A DNA stretch of 64,000 bases from Brevibacillus fluminis. GTDB taxonomy: Bacteria; Bacillota; Bacilli; Brevibacillales; Brevibacillaceae. Both the position numbers and the translations under genes were made by a program. Location of the stretch: NCBI RefSeq assembly GCF_003710825.1, contig NZ_RHHQ01000003.1, positions 186,001-250,000 of the forward strand. Direction: 5' to 3'. This document shows, one piece after another, positions 1-7,881 of the stretch; the first letter of the stretch is position 1, and each line of letters starts with the position of its first letter. The notes below the pieces were generated by a model that had not been told where the DNA came from, did no database searches, and was given only the letters and a program-made list of their open reading frames with translations.

Positions 1-381
1 CAGCTCCATGCTTTTACGGCGGATGTCCGCAGCTGCTTCACCTTTTACGACGCGAGGGGCGATCTCCAGGTTTTCGAGCACGGTCAAATGAGGGAACAAA
101 TTGAAATGCTGGAACACCATCCCCATCTTTCCGGTGATGCGCTTGATTTCTTGCGGGCTGGAATAGCTCCCGTCCTTGACCAAAAAACGGTCTTGTACCG
201 CGATGCTTCCCCCGTTGATTTGCTCCAGGTGGACAAGGCTGCGCAGCATCGTGCTTTTCCCCGAACCGGATGGCCCGATCACCGCAACCACATCATTTTT
301 CTCCACGTCAAACGTGACGCTTTTCAGCACGTCCAGATTGCCGAAAGACTTTTTCAGATTTGTAACTTGAATCATTGCCAT
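1..381 (-). CDS. Polar amino acid ABC transporter ATP-binding protein (3' end outside window)
   Basis: The first 127 codons are visible and the rest lies beyond the left edge. The protein is the cytoplasmic ATPase that powers the membrane permease encoded just upstream. A Walker A motif GPSGSGKST lies near residue 37, followed by the Q-loop region VFQHFNLFPHLTV that is typical of the HisP/GlnQ family. Two ATGs are in frame (381 and 375). I chose 381 because an AAAGGA ribosome site lies about 11 nt before it. The gene starts 15 nt after the permease stop, so the two are co-transcribed. The substrate is a polar amino acid by family, but cannot be narrowed down. Confidence 0.9.
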   Translation of the reverse strand, partial: MAMIQVTNLKKSFGNLDVLKSVTFDVEKNDVVAVIGPSGSGKSTMLRSLVHLEQINGGSIAVQDRFLVKDGSYSSPQEIKRITGKMGMVFQHFNLFPHLTVLENLEIAPRVVKGEAAADIRRKSMEL

Positions 382-396
382 ATGTCAGCCAGTCCT

Positions 397-1062
397 TTAT
401 TCGAATGTAAACTTTCTTTCCAGCCATTTGAAAAACGCCGTCAATAGCAGTGTCATCAGCAAATAAATGACCCCCGCGATGAAAAACGGCACGATCGTGA
501 AATCGCGGTTAACCGCCGTTTGCGCAAAATGCAGCAGCTCCGGCACGGCTACGGCATAGAGAAGTGCCGTATCCTTGATCAGCGTGATCGATTCGTTGGA
601 TACTGCCGGGAGGGCGATGCGGAACATTTGCGGCAGAATGATTTTGGTCGTCATCTGCCATCTGTTGAAGCCGAGCACCTGTGCAGCTTCATACTGCCCT
701 TTGTCGATCGCAAGCAATCCGCCGCGGAAAATCTCCGCGAAATAGGCCGCGTAGTTAAGTACAAAGCCCAGACATGCCGCCACAAAGCGATCCATGACCA
801 AATATTCGCCGACGAACGGAATAATCGGCAAGCCAAAGCAGATAAAGAGCAGCTGCAGCATCAGCGGCGTTCCGCGCATGACATAGATGTACGTATTGGC
901 AAACCAGACGAGCGCCTTGTTTTTGCTGTTTGCCATCAGGGTGAACACAAATCCCAATGGGATCGACAGCACGACGGCAATCAAAAACAGCAGCACTGTC
1001 ATTTCCGCCCCTTGCAGGAGGGGCATGATGATTTTTTGCAAGTATTCGAGGCTCATGTTCAT
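397..1062 (-). CDS. Polar amino acid ABC transporter permease
   Basis: This is a 221-aa integral membrane protein of the HisM/GlnP family, normal in length. It has about five hydrophobic helices: an N-terminal one around residues 17-40, one after the conserved YIYVMRGTPLMLQL segment, and others to the C-terminus. The cytoplasmic EAA loop reads EAAQVLGFNRWQMTTKIILPQ and contacts the ATPase. It forms the translocation channel for the amino acid delivered by the lipoprotein at 1261-2040. That binding-protein gene lies upstream on the same strand but is separated by a terminator and a palindrome. The permease-ATPase pair may therefore be expressed at a lower level than the binding protein. Confidence 0.92.
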   Translation of the reverse strand: MNMSLEYLQKIIMPLLQGAEMTVLLFLIAVVLSIPLGFVFTLMANSKNKALVWFANTYIYVMRGTPLMLQLLFICFGLPIIPFVGEYLVMDRFVAACLGFVLNYAAYFAEIFRGGLLAIDKGQYEAAQVLGFNRWQMTTKIILPQMFRIALPAVSNESITLIKDTALLYAVAVPELLHFAQTAVNRDFTIVPFFIAGVIYLLMTLLLTAFFKWLERKFTFE

Positions 1063-1094
1063 TTGCTCCTATCCAAAAACTACGTAAACGTTCC

Positions 1095-1150
1095 TACACG
1101 ATTAGAAAACCTGGCTACGCCAAGCTTTTGGCGGAGCCGCGGTTGCACTT
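1095..1150 (+). repeat. Intergenic palindromic repeat, copy A (REP-like)
   Basis: A segment of about 55 bp has a hairpin GGCTACGCC-aagctttt-GGCGGAGCC at its core. It is flanked by a TTAGAAAAC stretch on one side and TTGCACTTATA on the other. A second copy in the opposite orientation lies at 31434-31500. The two copies share the flanks and the CGCCAAGCTTTT core and differ mainly by a 3-nt insertion in the loop and by compensating stem changes. No coding role is seen. It lies in the leader of the permease gene. Confidence 0.6.
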
Positions 1151-1156
1151 ATACTG

Positions 1157-1181
1157 GATAAGAATTTTATAAATTCTTATC
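1157..1181. promoter_or_regulatory. Perfect 11-bp inverted repeat, candidate operator
   Basis: Arms GATAAGAATTT and AAATTCTTATC are separated by TAT. The palindrome is AT-rich and lies about 95 bp upstream of the permease start and just downstream of the binding-protein terminator. It lacks the GC-rich stem plus U-tract of a terminator, so an operator for an amino acid transport repressor is more likely. The regulator is not identifiable from this window. Confidence 0.45.
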
Positions 1182-1186
1182 TGTAT

Positions 1187-1226
1187 TAAAAAAAACCAAA
1201 CCGGACATGTGGTAGCCGTCCGGTTT
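1187..1226 (-). terminator. Intrinsic terminator after the binding-protein gene
   Basis: Stem AAACCGGAC/GTCCGGTTT, followed on the minus strand by a run of eight T. It lies 35 nt after the binding-protein stop and would reduce transcription into the permease and ATPase genes. Confidence 0.8.
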
Positions 1227-1260
1227 TTATCGGTTGCTGCTTTCGTTCATCAAAAGATGC

Positions 1261-2040
1261 TTACTTCAGTACCTTGTCTTCCCCAAACCACTTCTCGGAA
1301 ATTTTCGCTGCACTACCATCCTTGTTCAGCTCATCCAGCGCGGTTTGCAGCTTGTTCAGCAAATCTTCATTTCCTTTTTTCACGCCAACCCCGTACTCTT
1401 CCGGTGCGAGCGATTCATCGAGCAGCTTGTAGGTGTCTTTTTCTTTGGACATGTAGTATTCCGCAACGACCTCATCGATGACGACCGCATCCACACGGCC
1501 GATTTTCAGATCGGACAGCGCGAGCACGTTGTCAGGGAATTCGGTAACGTTCTTGATTTTGCCTTTGATTTCGTTGGCATCGAGCGCATCTGCGGCAGAG
1601 GAGAGCGATTGCAGGCCAACTACCTTGCCCGCCAAATCATCCAGCTTGCCGATCGGCGCGTTTTTCATCGTCATGATCACCTGGCTGTTTTTCAAGTATG
1701 GTTTGGTGAACAATACTTTTTCTTTGCGTTCATCCGTGATCGTGTAGCCGTTCCAGATCAGGTCGATCCGTCCGCTGTTGAGCTCGGATTCTTTCGCGGA
1801 CCAGTCGATTGGCTGGAACTCAGCCTTATATCCCATTTTTTCTGCCGCTGCTTTGGCGTAATCAATATCAAAGCCGACCAGGTTATTTTGATCATCGCGG
1901 AAGCCCATTGGCGCGAATTTGTCGTCAACGCCGATGACCAGCTTCTTTTCGCCCGCCGGTGCGGAAGTCGAGGTGGAACAGCCGGTAATAATGGAAAGCA
2001 TGAAGACCAATGCAAATGAAAGGGCTGCAAATTTTTTCAT
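1261..2040 (-). CDS. Extracellular amino acid-binding lipoprotein of an ABC importer
   Basis: A 259-aa family 3 solute-binding protein (PF00497). The ATG at 2040 is chosen because AGGAGG lies 6 nt before it. The signal peptide MKKFAALSFALVFMLSIITG ends in a lipobox with Cys21, so the protein is anchored to the outer face of the membrane. The mature part has the family signature FDIDYAKAAAEKMGYK and WNGYTITDERK. It captures the amino acid and hands it to the permease at 397-1062. Family members of this type bind cystine, glutamine or other polar amino acids. The ligand cannot be called here. Confidence 0.92.
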   Translation of the reverse strand: MKKFAALSFALVFMLSIITGCSTSTSAPAGEKKLVIGVDDKFAPMGFRDDQNNLVGFDIDYAKAAAEKMGYKAEFQPIDWSAKESELNSGRIDLIWNGYTITDERKEKVLFTKPYLKNSQVIMTMKNAPIGKLDDLAGKVVGLQSLSSAADALDANEIKGKIKNVTEFPDNVLALSDLKIGRVDAVVIDEVVAEYYMSKEKDTYKLLDESLAPEEYGVGVKKGNEDLLNKLQTALDELNKDGSAAKISEKWFGEDKVLK

Positions 2041-2215
2041 GATAATCCTCCTGAAAACGACGGCGCAGTGCGCCATTTTTTTGGTTCAGATACCTTTACT
2101 GTGGTAAAGCATTAACAAGTTATCATGATAGCATAGTAAATCCAAAGAGTCGAGTGGTTCTGGATTGTTTTTCTATTGCAAAAAATCCCTCCGCCGGATT
2201 CACTTCTCCAATGCG

Positions 2216-2247
2216 AAAAACCGCTTCCGATCATGTATCGGAAACGG
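2216..2247 (-). terminator. Intrinsic terminator after rtcB
   Basis: Stem CCGTTTCCGAT/ATCGGAAGCGG with a 5-nt loop, followed on the minus strand by TTTTT. It closes the Y RNA-rsr-rlaP-solenoid-rtcB operon. Confidence 0.8.
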
Positions 2248-2280
2248 ATGTTTTTGCTTATCGTTCATTTCGCTACTGCA

Positions 2281-3507
2281 TCAATCTTTGTATGGATCAA
2301 ACTCATTGTCTCCTGCCATGCACACGCCGATCGGCTTCAAGACATGCAGCACATCGATGGTATCCCGATGAGCATCAAGCACCTCTTGCAGCTTTCGATA
2401 AACGAACGGACTTTCATCTGTGCCTGCTCCGCGCAGCTCCACACCGAAAGTGCGAACGGCATCGCGCATTTGCTCAGGTGTGATAAGCCCGCCAGAGCGT
2501 TTCCGTGTCTTCCAGTTCAGCTTGCCTGCCGCCTGCGTGCGGCTCATGATCCGTCCGGCACCATGCACCGTGCTGTAAAAGGCATCGCGGTTTTCATCGG
2601 TGTCTTTGCCTCTGACGATGACGGAAATGTCCCCCATGCTCCCGCCGATGAAACCGAGTTGACCCGGCGCGGATGGCGTCGCCCCTTTTCGTACGACGAT
2701 TGCTTCCTTGCCACCGTGCGTCTCTTTCCACGCGTAGTTATGATGGTTGTGGACTTCAAAATCCGCTTCGGCCCCGAGGATGGCGAGCACTAGGTCAATC
2801 ACGTAATCCCGTCCCGCATAAGCATATTGTCCGGCCAGCTTCATCGCGCGGTAATACATGTCGCCAAGCTCGCTTCCCATCTCCAGCAAAATCGGCGGCT
2901 GGTCCATCGATTCCCCCGGCGCATTGGCTGCAAACGGCCGGTTGTTCGCCAAATTCATGAAGCCGCTGGCCGTCTTGTGGCCGAAGCCCCGGCTGCCGAA
3001 ATGATTGCCGATCCACAGACGGCCGGTACCGACTTCTTCAAACAAGTCGACATAATGATTGCCGCTCCCGACCGTTCCCAGCTGATCGCGGGCCAATGCC
3101 TTCAGCCTATCGTGCTCCTGCCTCCCGACCGCGGCATAGACCGACCAGTCCGGGTCGTAAAACAGCTCGTGATCAACCTGGTCTTTGTTTTTGCGTCCTA
3201 CGCCAAAGGAAATGCGTTTGGCTATTTTATCCATGATTTTCGGCAGCTGTGGCGCGATGTCCGCCGCCTGCAGATTCGTTCGCACCGCCTTGTTGCCGCA
3301 ACCGATGTCATAACCGACCCCCGACGGCGAAATTTGCCCGTCATACGCGATGACACCGCCGATCGGCTGGCTGTATCCTTTATGGTGGTCCGCCATCAAG
3401 AGAGCCTGCAGCACATTGCCATGCTCCGCGCATGTTTTCGCTTGTGCCAAAGCCCCTTGGTCCGGGTTCCCCCAGACGCGGACGTTGTTGATGGTTTGGT
3501 AGGTCAT
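2281..3507 (-). CDS. rtcB: RtcB-family RNA-splicing ligase
   Basis: A 408-aa RtcB protein. By family it joins RNA 3'-phosphate or 2',3'-cyclic phosphate ends to 5'-OH ends using GTP and Mn2+. Diagnostic blocks are visible: ADHHKGYSQPIGGV, SPSGVGYDIGCG with the metal-binding Cys, GSGNHYVDLFE, and VHGAGRIMSR with the guanylated His. The length fits the short bacterial RtcB forms. The ATG overlaps the stop of the upstream solenoid gene as ATGA, so the two are translationally coupled. It is the last gene of the RNA-repair operon. No rtcA cyclase is present in the window. Confidence 0.93.
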   Translation of the reverse strand: MTYQTINNVRVWGNPDQGALAQAKTCAEHGNVLQALLMADHHKGYSQPIGGVIAYDGQISPSGVGYDIGCGNKAVRTNLQAADIAPQLPKIMDKIAKRISFGVGRKNKDQVDHELFYDPDWSVYAAVGRQEHDRLKALARDQLGTVGSGNHYVDLFEEVGTGRLWIGNHFGSRGFGHKTASGFMNLANNRPFAANAPGESMDQPPILLEMGSELGDMYYRAMKLAGQYAYAGRDYVIDLVLAILGAEADFEVHNHHNYAWKETHGGKEAIVVRKGATPSAPGQLGFIGGSMGDISVIVRGKDTDENRDAFYSTVHGAGRIMSRTQAAGKLNWKTRKRSGGLITPEQMRDAVRTFGVELRGAGTDESPFVYRKLQEVLDAHRDTIDVLHVLKPIGVCMAGDNEFDPYKD

Positions 3508-5090
3508 TTTGAATTCCCCTCATCGTTTTGCTGTAGTAATTTTTCGATTCGTTCCTTTACACCGTTGTCGGGTTCGTTGGTGGCTGCCTCAAGCAGATTT
3601 TCTCGTAACGTATCCGTCCAGCGGGCTGTCCAGCCTTCCAGCGCACGCAGCGCCATGTTTCGGTTATTCACGACAGGGCTTTTGAGGCCGGTTGTAATCA
3701 AAGTCACCCCGAGTCCTTCAAATCGATCTAGGCTCTGTAGCAATACACTCAATAGCCGATGCGGTTCAAACATAGGGCCAATCCCCAGCTCATCGGCCGA
3801 TCCTGTTGCAATGCGAGACAGCGGCAATGCCTGTTCAGCGAAGCCGACTACCGCTTGCGCACGCTCCCTCTCATCTGTGTTCATCACTTCGAAGTATAAC
3901 GTATGGTTTAACGGATCTTTTTGCAGCTGCTCGAACAATATCGGCCATATATCCCAACCAAGCGCTTTCCCTGCCCGTATCGCATCAAACCGTTCACCCG
4001 GGGCGCTTGATTGCAGCCCGCTTGAAATCTGATCGGTCCATTCTTTTCTCTCAATGATCGACCTGCATATTTCTTGAAGCGACTCTCTGTCCTCTGCTTT
4101 CCACCCGGTTTGGTAACGGCTTTCCCAGCGTTCCTCGTCTTGATTGAGGAAATCTACTAGATCAAAGAGTACCACCAGATGCGAAAGAGTCGAACACATC
4201 CGCTCCGCATGCCGCAGATACTGCTTCACCACAGTTGCTGCGTGTTCATAATCGTCGATGTCTTCTGCCGGTCCTCCAGAGAGCAGAGCCGTGATGATCC
4301 CGCCAGCTCCCTCGTATAACGCTGAATCTATCAGTTCGCTCTCTAATGCCAGATGCAGCTCTCCATTTCTCGCGCATATGCATGCCAAATACGCATCCAT
4401 TACCTCATTGCGGAAGCCATTCCGTATCAGCCAGTCCTTTATTTCCGACGTTGCCGGTTCCAGCCTCTCCACCAGATGAATTTTTCCCCATCCCTTTGCA
4501 AAACGAGCCAGTTCGAATAGCTGCGAATTGGAGTCTTTCAAACTATTTTGAATCGCCACCGCGGCATAAAGCGTAAATTCATCGTGCTTCCCGAGCAACA
4601 TCACCAATTGCTTGTGATGCTCCGTTTGAAACTGACCTAGAATGGCCATTCCCAATTTTACAACATTCCGGTCGGCACCGTGCTCTGCCATCCAGTATGC
4701 TTCATTATACAAATTTTCGAGAGAACCCCCCGGCTCTCTCAGCAACGCTTCAAGCAGAGGATCGATTAGCGACAGAAGGTCAACCTGCATCAACTTCACA
4801 TAAGTCTCACGGCGTGTTTTATTGCCGGGCTTGCGACTCTGCTTGGCAATGAGCTGAACCAGTTCACGAACGTTCACCTCGCCATTGCTTCCCGCCACAT
4901 GATGAGAAAAAGCGCCGTCCAAGCCACCCGCAACCCATCTGATTCCCTTACCGTCCCAAAACTCCTCGTCGTCTGGCAACGTGTTGTCCCGAAGATGCCC
5001 TGCTTCATCCATGTTGTTTTGAATGAATTCATAAATCGAGGACTTCCCCATCCAAGGATAAAGCGCCTCTCTTCGAAAAAAACGCAGCAT
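3504..5090 (-). CDS. Predicted alpha-solenoid (HEAT-like) protein in the RNA-repair operon
   Basis: A 528-aa protein with no catalytic motif that I recognise. It is acidic and almost entirely helical by composition, with repeated leucine-rich helix pairs (for example LLSLIDPLLEALLREPGGSL and NRNMALRALEGWTARW), consistent with HEAT/ARM-like repeats. The start is the ATG at 5090, with GGGGGAG upstream. A TTG at 5111 is also in frame, but it lies inside the previous gene and has no ribosome site. The gene starts 5 nt after rlaP and overlaps rtcB, so it is a fixed operon member. A scaffold or RNA-binding adaptor for Ro60, RlaP or RtcB is an inference from context only. Confidence 0.8.
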   Translation of the reverse strand: MLRFFRREALYPWMGKSSIYEFIQNNMDEAGHLRDNTLPDDEEFWDGKGIRWVAGGLDGAFSHHVAGSNGEVNVRELVQLIAKQSRKPGNKTRRETYVKLMQVDLLSLIDPLLEALLREPGGSLENLYNEAYWMAEHGADRNVVKLGMAILGQFQTEHHKQLVMLLGKHDEFTLYAAVAIQNSLKDSNSQLFELARFAKGWGKIHLVERLEPATSEIKDWLIRNGFRNEVMDAYLACICARNGELHLALESELIDSALYEGAGGIITALLSGGPAEDIDDYEHAATVVKQYLRHAERMCSTLSHLVVLFDLVDFLNQDEERWESRYQTGWKAEDRESLQEICRSIIERKEWTDQISSGLQSSAPGERFDAIRAGKALGWDIWPILFEQLQKDPLNHTLYFEVMNTDERERAQAVVGFAEQALPLSRIATGSADELGIGPMFEPHRLLSVLLQSLDRFEGLGVTLITTGLKSPVVNNRNMALRALEGWTARWTDTLRENLLEAATNEPDNGVKERIEKLLQQNDEGNSK

Positions 5091-5095
5091 GTCTC

Positions 5096-5884
5096 TCACT
5101 TCTCCCCCCAAATCTCTCGCAACGCCCCGCGAAACATCTCATCCAACGCCTGATCCTGATTCCCCGGCGCCGTCTCCAAGCAATTCGCCACCTTCTCGTA
5201 GTAGGCAATTCTCTCCAGAATAAAATCATGAATCAGCCCTAAGCGCGGCTCGAAATCCAGCTCATCGCCCGCTTTTTTGCGCGCCAAAAGCTCCTGGATC
5301 ATCCCGTATAGCGCACTCTCCCGCGGAATCATCTCGTCTACCAGCTCGTCAAACGCCATCGGCGGCATGCTCCCGTGATTCTCGATCCAGCCGCACGCCA
5401 AGAGCGGTCTTAGCACGTAAAAGTACTTTTTGATCCGCACCTGCTCGCCCTGCAAATACTCCCGGAAGTTCCCACGCGCCATGTTAAGATAGTGATACAT
5501 GCACGCTTTTGGCGAAAAGGCAAACACCGCTGCCGTGCGAATCTGTTCCGCCACCGAGGAGGATTCGGCGTATGTGATCGGCGATTGCAGCCATTCAAGT
5601 AGTGGCGGATTAGACTTTTTGAACAGGCGCAGCGCTTTTTTCAAATCCCAACCGTTGATGTCGAGCAAGTCGCTGATGGGCCGCTCGATGACATCCCGCT
5701 TGTCAAAAATGGACAAATACCAGTCAACAGGGCGCACGTACAGGAAGCGGACGTCGTAATCGCTGTCTTTGGACGGGAATCCCCATGCCCGGCTGCCCGA
5801 CTCGCATGCGTATAAAATGCGGATATTCTCTTGTTGTTCAATGATGCGTAGTTCGTTTTGGATGATTGTCTTCAGGGCGGACAT
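5096..5884 (-). CDS. rlaP: RlaP-type nucleotidyltransferase (RNA repair)
   Basis: A 262-aa member of the DNA polymerase beta-like nucleotidyltransferase superfamily, PF10127/COG3541 (RlaP) type. The catalytic signature is ESGSRAWG (GS at 30-31) followed by DSDYD at 40-44, giving the Asp pair that holds the metals. The family co-occurs with RtcB and Ro60 in RNA repair operons and is thought to add nucleotides to RNA ends before ligation. The exact reaction is not established here. It starts 12 nt after the rsr stop, and its AAGGAGGG ribosome site overlaps that stop codon. Confidence 0.88.
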   Translation of the reverse strand: MSALKTIIQNELRIIEQQENIRILYACESGSRAWGFPSKDSDYDVRFLYVRPVDWYLSIFDKRDVIERPISDLLDINGWDLKKALRLFKKSNPPLLEWLQSPITYAESSSVAEQIRTAAVFAFSPKACMYHYLNMARGNFREYLQGEQVRIKKYFYVLRPLLACGWIENHGSMPPMAFDELVDEMIPRESALYGMIQELLARKKAGDELDFEPRLGLIHDFILERIAYYEKVANCLETAPGNQDQALDEMFRGALREIWGEK

Positions 5885-5896
5885 GTGGTACCCTCC

Positions 5897-7402
5897 TTAG
5901 CTTTTTGTCAGATTTATCGCGGCGATTTGCTCCACCATCGAGCCGTAGCCCTGCATCGTCTGGGCGATGTAGGGGAGCACGGTGTCGCTCCAGCCGTAAA
6001 TGTAATGCGTCTGCCCATCCTGCGGCGGAACCATCGCATGATGGTAAGGCGCGATATCGACGATGAACGCTTGTGTGTGCGGATTGATTTTTTTCCGATA
6101 GGTTTGCAAATCACGGTAAAACGGGCTGCCCGTGTTTTGCTGCTCATCGGTGATGATAATGATGTGGTCGACCTTCTTCTTTTCGCGGAGCAGTTTTCGG
6201 ACCGGTGCGCCGGTATCGGTTCCGCCACGTGTGTGGATGCGTTCGGCCTGGCTCATGATGCTGTCATAGCGAGACGGCTTGGCGTCCAACGCTTGGGTAT
6301 CGAACAGCCAAAACAGAGAATTCCCCTTTGTTTTCTTATACAGACCGAGAGCAAATACCGACCCGATCTGCAAATACTCACCGTTCATCGATCCCGAGAT
6401 GTCGAGAAAAATCGCGGTGTTCTCGTCCAGCTCCGGCAAATTGTCAAACGTCAGCTCCACCGCTAGGCGCAGCGCATCGCGAAGCCGCGGCTCCTCTAGC
6501 TGCTGGAACGCTTTTACGAAACGAAACGGTAAAATCTTCGCCTTTTGCAAGGACTCGCGGTCCGTCAGTCTGCCGACGGCATAGGCGAGATGCTCTTCGT
6601 TAGCAAATACCCCTGCGCGCGCCAACGTATTCAGGTGGCGCAATAGCGCAAAGGTCGGCATCTGGTACAAGAGCGCTTCCCACACAGCTCTTGTCGGTTT
6701 GATCGCGCCCGTCACCACCTCATAGGGCAGCTTCCCCGTTTCGATCCAGTGACTCTGCTCGGCTTCCGTCTTTGCCCGCTTCAGCCGCTCCAACGCTTCT
6801 ACTTGTGGTATAACGGCGAGATTCGCTTCATGGCCGCGCAAATAGCGGAACAACGCTTGCTGCTTCAAATCGGCAGGCTTTGGATGAGCCGTCGCGATCG
6901 CGTCGCCCAAGCTGTAGCCGCGTCCCCGCCCGTTGTATTTCAGAGCCCAATACTCCGATACCCCGGACAAAAACCGGTTGATCTGCCGCTTTACCGCGCG
7001 CCCGCCTTCGCCACGTCCCATCCCTTGCAAAATCGTCAGGAAATCAGCCAAATCGGAAGGTATTTTCACCACGTCCAAAAATATCTGTGCGAACAAGTCG
7101 GGGCGGTGCGTCGACAGTACAGCCAATCCGTACAGCGGCTGCAACCGCATGAATCCTACGTTGCGAGCAAATACGAGAGCACGAGCCATGAACTGCGGAT
7201 TTTGTTCCGCCATTAGATGGTGCAGCTGATTCGCCGTGGCCAACAATTCGGTTTGGTTGGCATAAAAAACAGATTGCAATGTATTTGTCAAAAGCGTCTG
7301 TACGTATTGCTCCTCAGCCGTACGCGCATATGCGGGAAATCCGTCAATGTTGCGATGGTCTGCCTGCTGCATGGAGTTGAACAGATTGCGTGCAAAACCC
7401 AT
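5897..7402 (-). CDS. rsr: Ro60-like TROVE/VWA RNA-binding protein (Rsr)
   Basis: A 501-aa orthologue of Ro60/Rsr, the ring-shaped protein that binds misfolded RNAs and Y RNAs. Residues 1 to about 320 form the TROVE HEAT-repeat ring (signature FPAYARTAEEQYVQ, LLRHLNTLARAGVFAN). Residues about 325-495 form a von Willebrand A domain with an intact MIDAS start D334-x-S336-x-S338 (DISGSM) and the later GGTDTGAP and ITDEQQ segments. The ATG at 7402 follows AAGGAGG by 8 nt. The open frame continues upstream but would read through the Y RNA genes, so it is not coding there. In characterised bacteria Rsr with Y RNA guides exonucleases to structured RNA. Confidence 0.95.
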   Translation of the reverse strand: MGFARNLFNSMQQADHRNIDGFPAYARTAEEQYVQTLLTNTLQSVFYANQTELLATANQLHHLMAEQNPQFMARALVFARNVGFMRLQPLYGLAVLSTHRPDLFAQIFLDVVKIPSDLADFLTILQGMGRGEGGRAVKRQINRFLSGVSEYWALKYNGRGRGYSLGDAIATAHPKPADLKQQALFRYLRGHEANLAVIPQVEALERLKRAKTEAEQSHWIETGKLPYEVVTGAIKPTRAVWEALLYQMPTFALLRHLNTLARAGVFANEEHLAYAVGRLTDRESLQKAKILPFRFVKAFQQLEEPRLRDALRLAVELTFDNLPELDENTAIFLDISGSMNGEYLQIGSVFALGLYKKTKGNSLFWLFDTQALDAKPSRYDSIMSQAERIHTRGGTDTGAPVRKLLREKKKVDHIIIITDEQQNTGSPFYRDLQTYRKKINPHTQAFIVDIAPYHHAMVPPQDGQTHYIYGWSDTVLPYIAQTMQGYGSMVEQIAAINLTKS

Positions 7403-7448
7403 GGATATGACCTCCTTACGGTTCGCATGAGTGCTCTTTTGAAAGACG

Positions 7449-7552
7449 GCGAGGAAAAAGGGAGAAGGGTGTTTGCAGGACTCGAACCTGCCATGAAGCC
7501 CGGGTGAAACAATGGTCGTTTTTAGACGAAGAACCCCTCTCCGGCGCCTCGC
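7449..7552 (-). ncRNA. Y RNA 2 (reduced form, single T-arm-like hairpin)
   Basis: A folded element of about 104 nt between Y RNA 1 and rsr. The outer stem GCGAGG (7552-7547) pairs with CCTCGC (7454-7449). An asymmetric loop follows, then the inner stem GGAGAGGGG (7542-7534) pairs with CCCTTCTCC (7469-7461). The distal part carries a perfect T-arm mimic, GCAGG-TTCGAGT-CCTGC (7491-7475). It shares CGAGGCGC and CTTCGTCT with Y RNA 1 at equivalent positions but lacks the D-arm and acceptor-like hairpin. Known bacterial Y RNAs (YrlA/YrlB) sit beside rsr in the same way. The true ends are not known. It may be processed from the rsr leader. Confidence 0.75.
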
Positions 7553-7567
7553 TCCCCTGCTTTTCAT

Positions 7568-7704
7568 AAACCATCGAGGAAAAATGGTGGAAAGGTCGCG
7601 CTGCTCTACCAGTTGAGCTATCCCCCCGGCGGAGGGAGTTGGACTCGAACCAACAACAGGCCGTTTCAAAGACGAAGGAGCCCTTCCAAGCGCCTCGATG
7701 GTTT
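7568..7704 (-). ncRNA. Y RNA 1 (YrlA-like, permuted tRNA mimic)
   Basis: A 137-nt element with a perfect 12-bp terminal stem: AAACCATCGAGG (7704-7693) with CCTCGATGGTTT (7579-7568). An inner stem TGGAAGGG (7688-7681) pairs with CCTTTCCA (7595-7588). The distal half is a circularly permuted tRNA: T-arm GTTGG-TTCGAGT-CCAAC (7654-7638), then the 3' acceptor strand TCCCTCC, a GCC loop and the 5' acceptor strand GGGGGGA (7637-7621), then TA and a D-arm GCTC-AACTGGTA-GAGC (7618-7603). The Y stem takes the place of the anticodon arm, as described for YrlA RNAs. It is immediately upstream of the Ro60 gene and on the same strand. Confidence 0.88.
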
Positions 7705-7881
7705 TGTTTACCGTGAAGCATTTCGATGCGTTCGCTTCACACTCTTATCATCGCGCACTTCCCCTCTGCCGAACATGGCAAAAGTATTACGACGAAAGAT
7801 AACTTTTTCCATTTTCGCCATTTTCCATCTCCTGCTACAATGGGAAGCAGATTTGTGCTTAGCATGAAACGAGGTGTTCTG

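Noticed and set aside
1095..1181. Riboswitch in the permease leader
   Set aside because: The hairpin is one of two copies of a repeat also found in an unrelated operon, and no known aptamer consensus is seen.
7403..7669. Upstream extension of the Ro60 reading frame (adds 89 codons)
   Set aside because: It would translate the structured Y RNA region. A strong ribosome site directly precedes the ATG at 7402.
7440..7720. Canonical tRNA genes suggested by T-arm and D-arm sequences on the minus strand
   Set aside because: The T-arm precedes the acceptor and D-arm, the acceptor is closed by a GCC loop and there is no anticodon arm. The parts fit Y RNAs next to Ro60 better than tRNAs.
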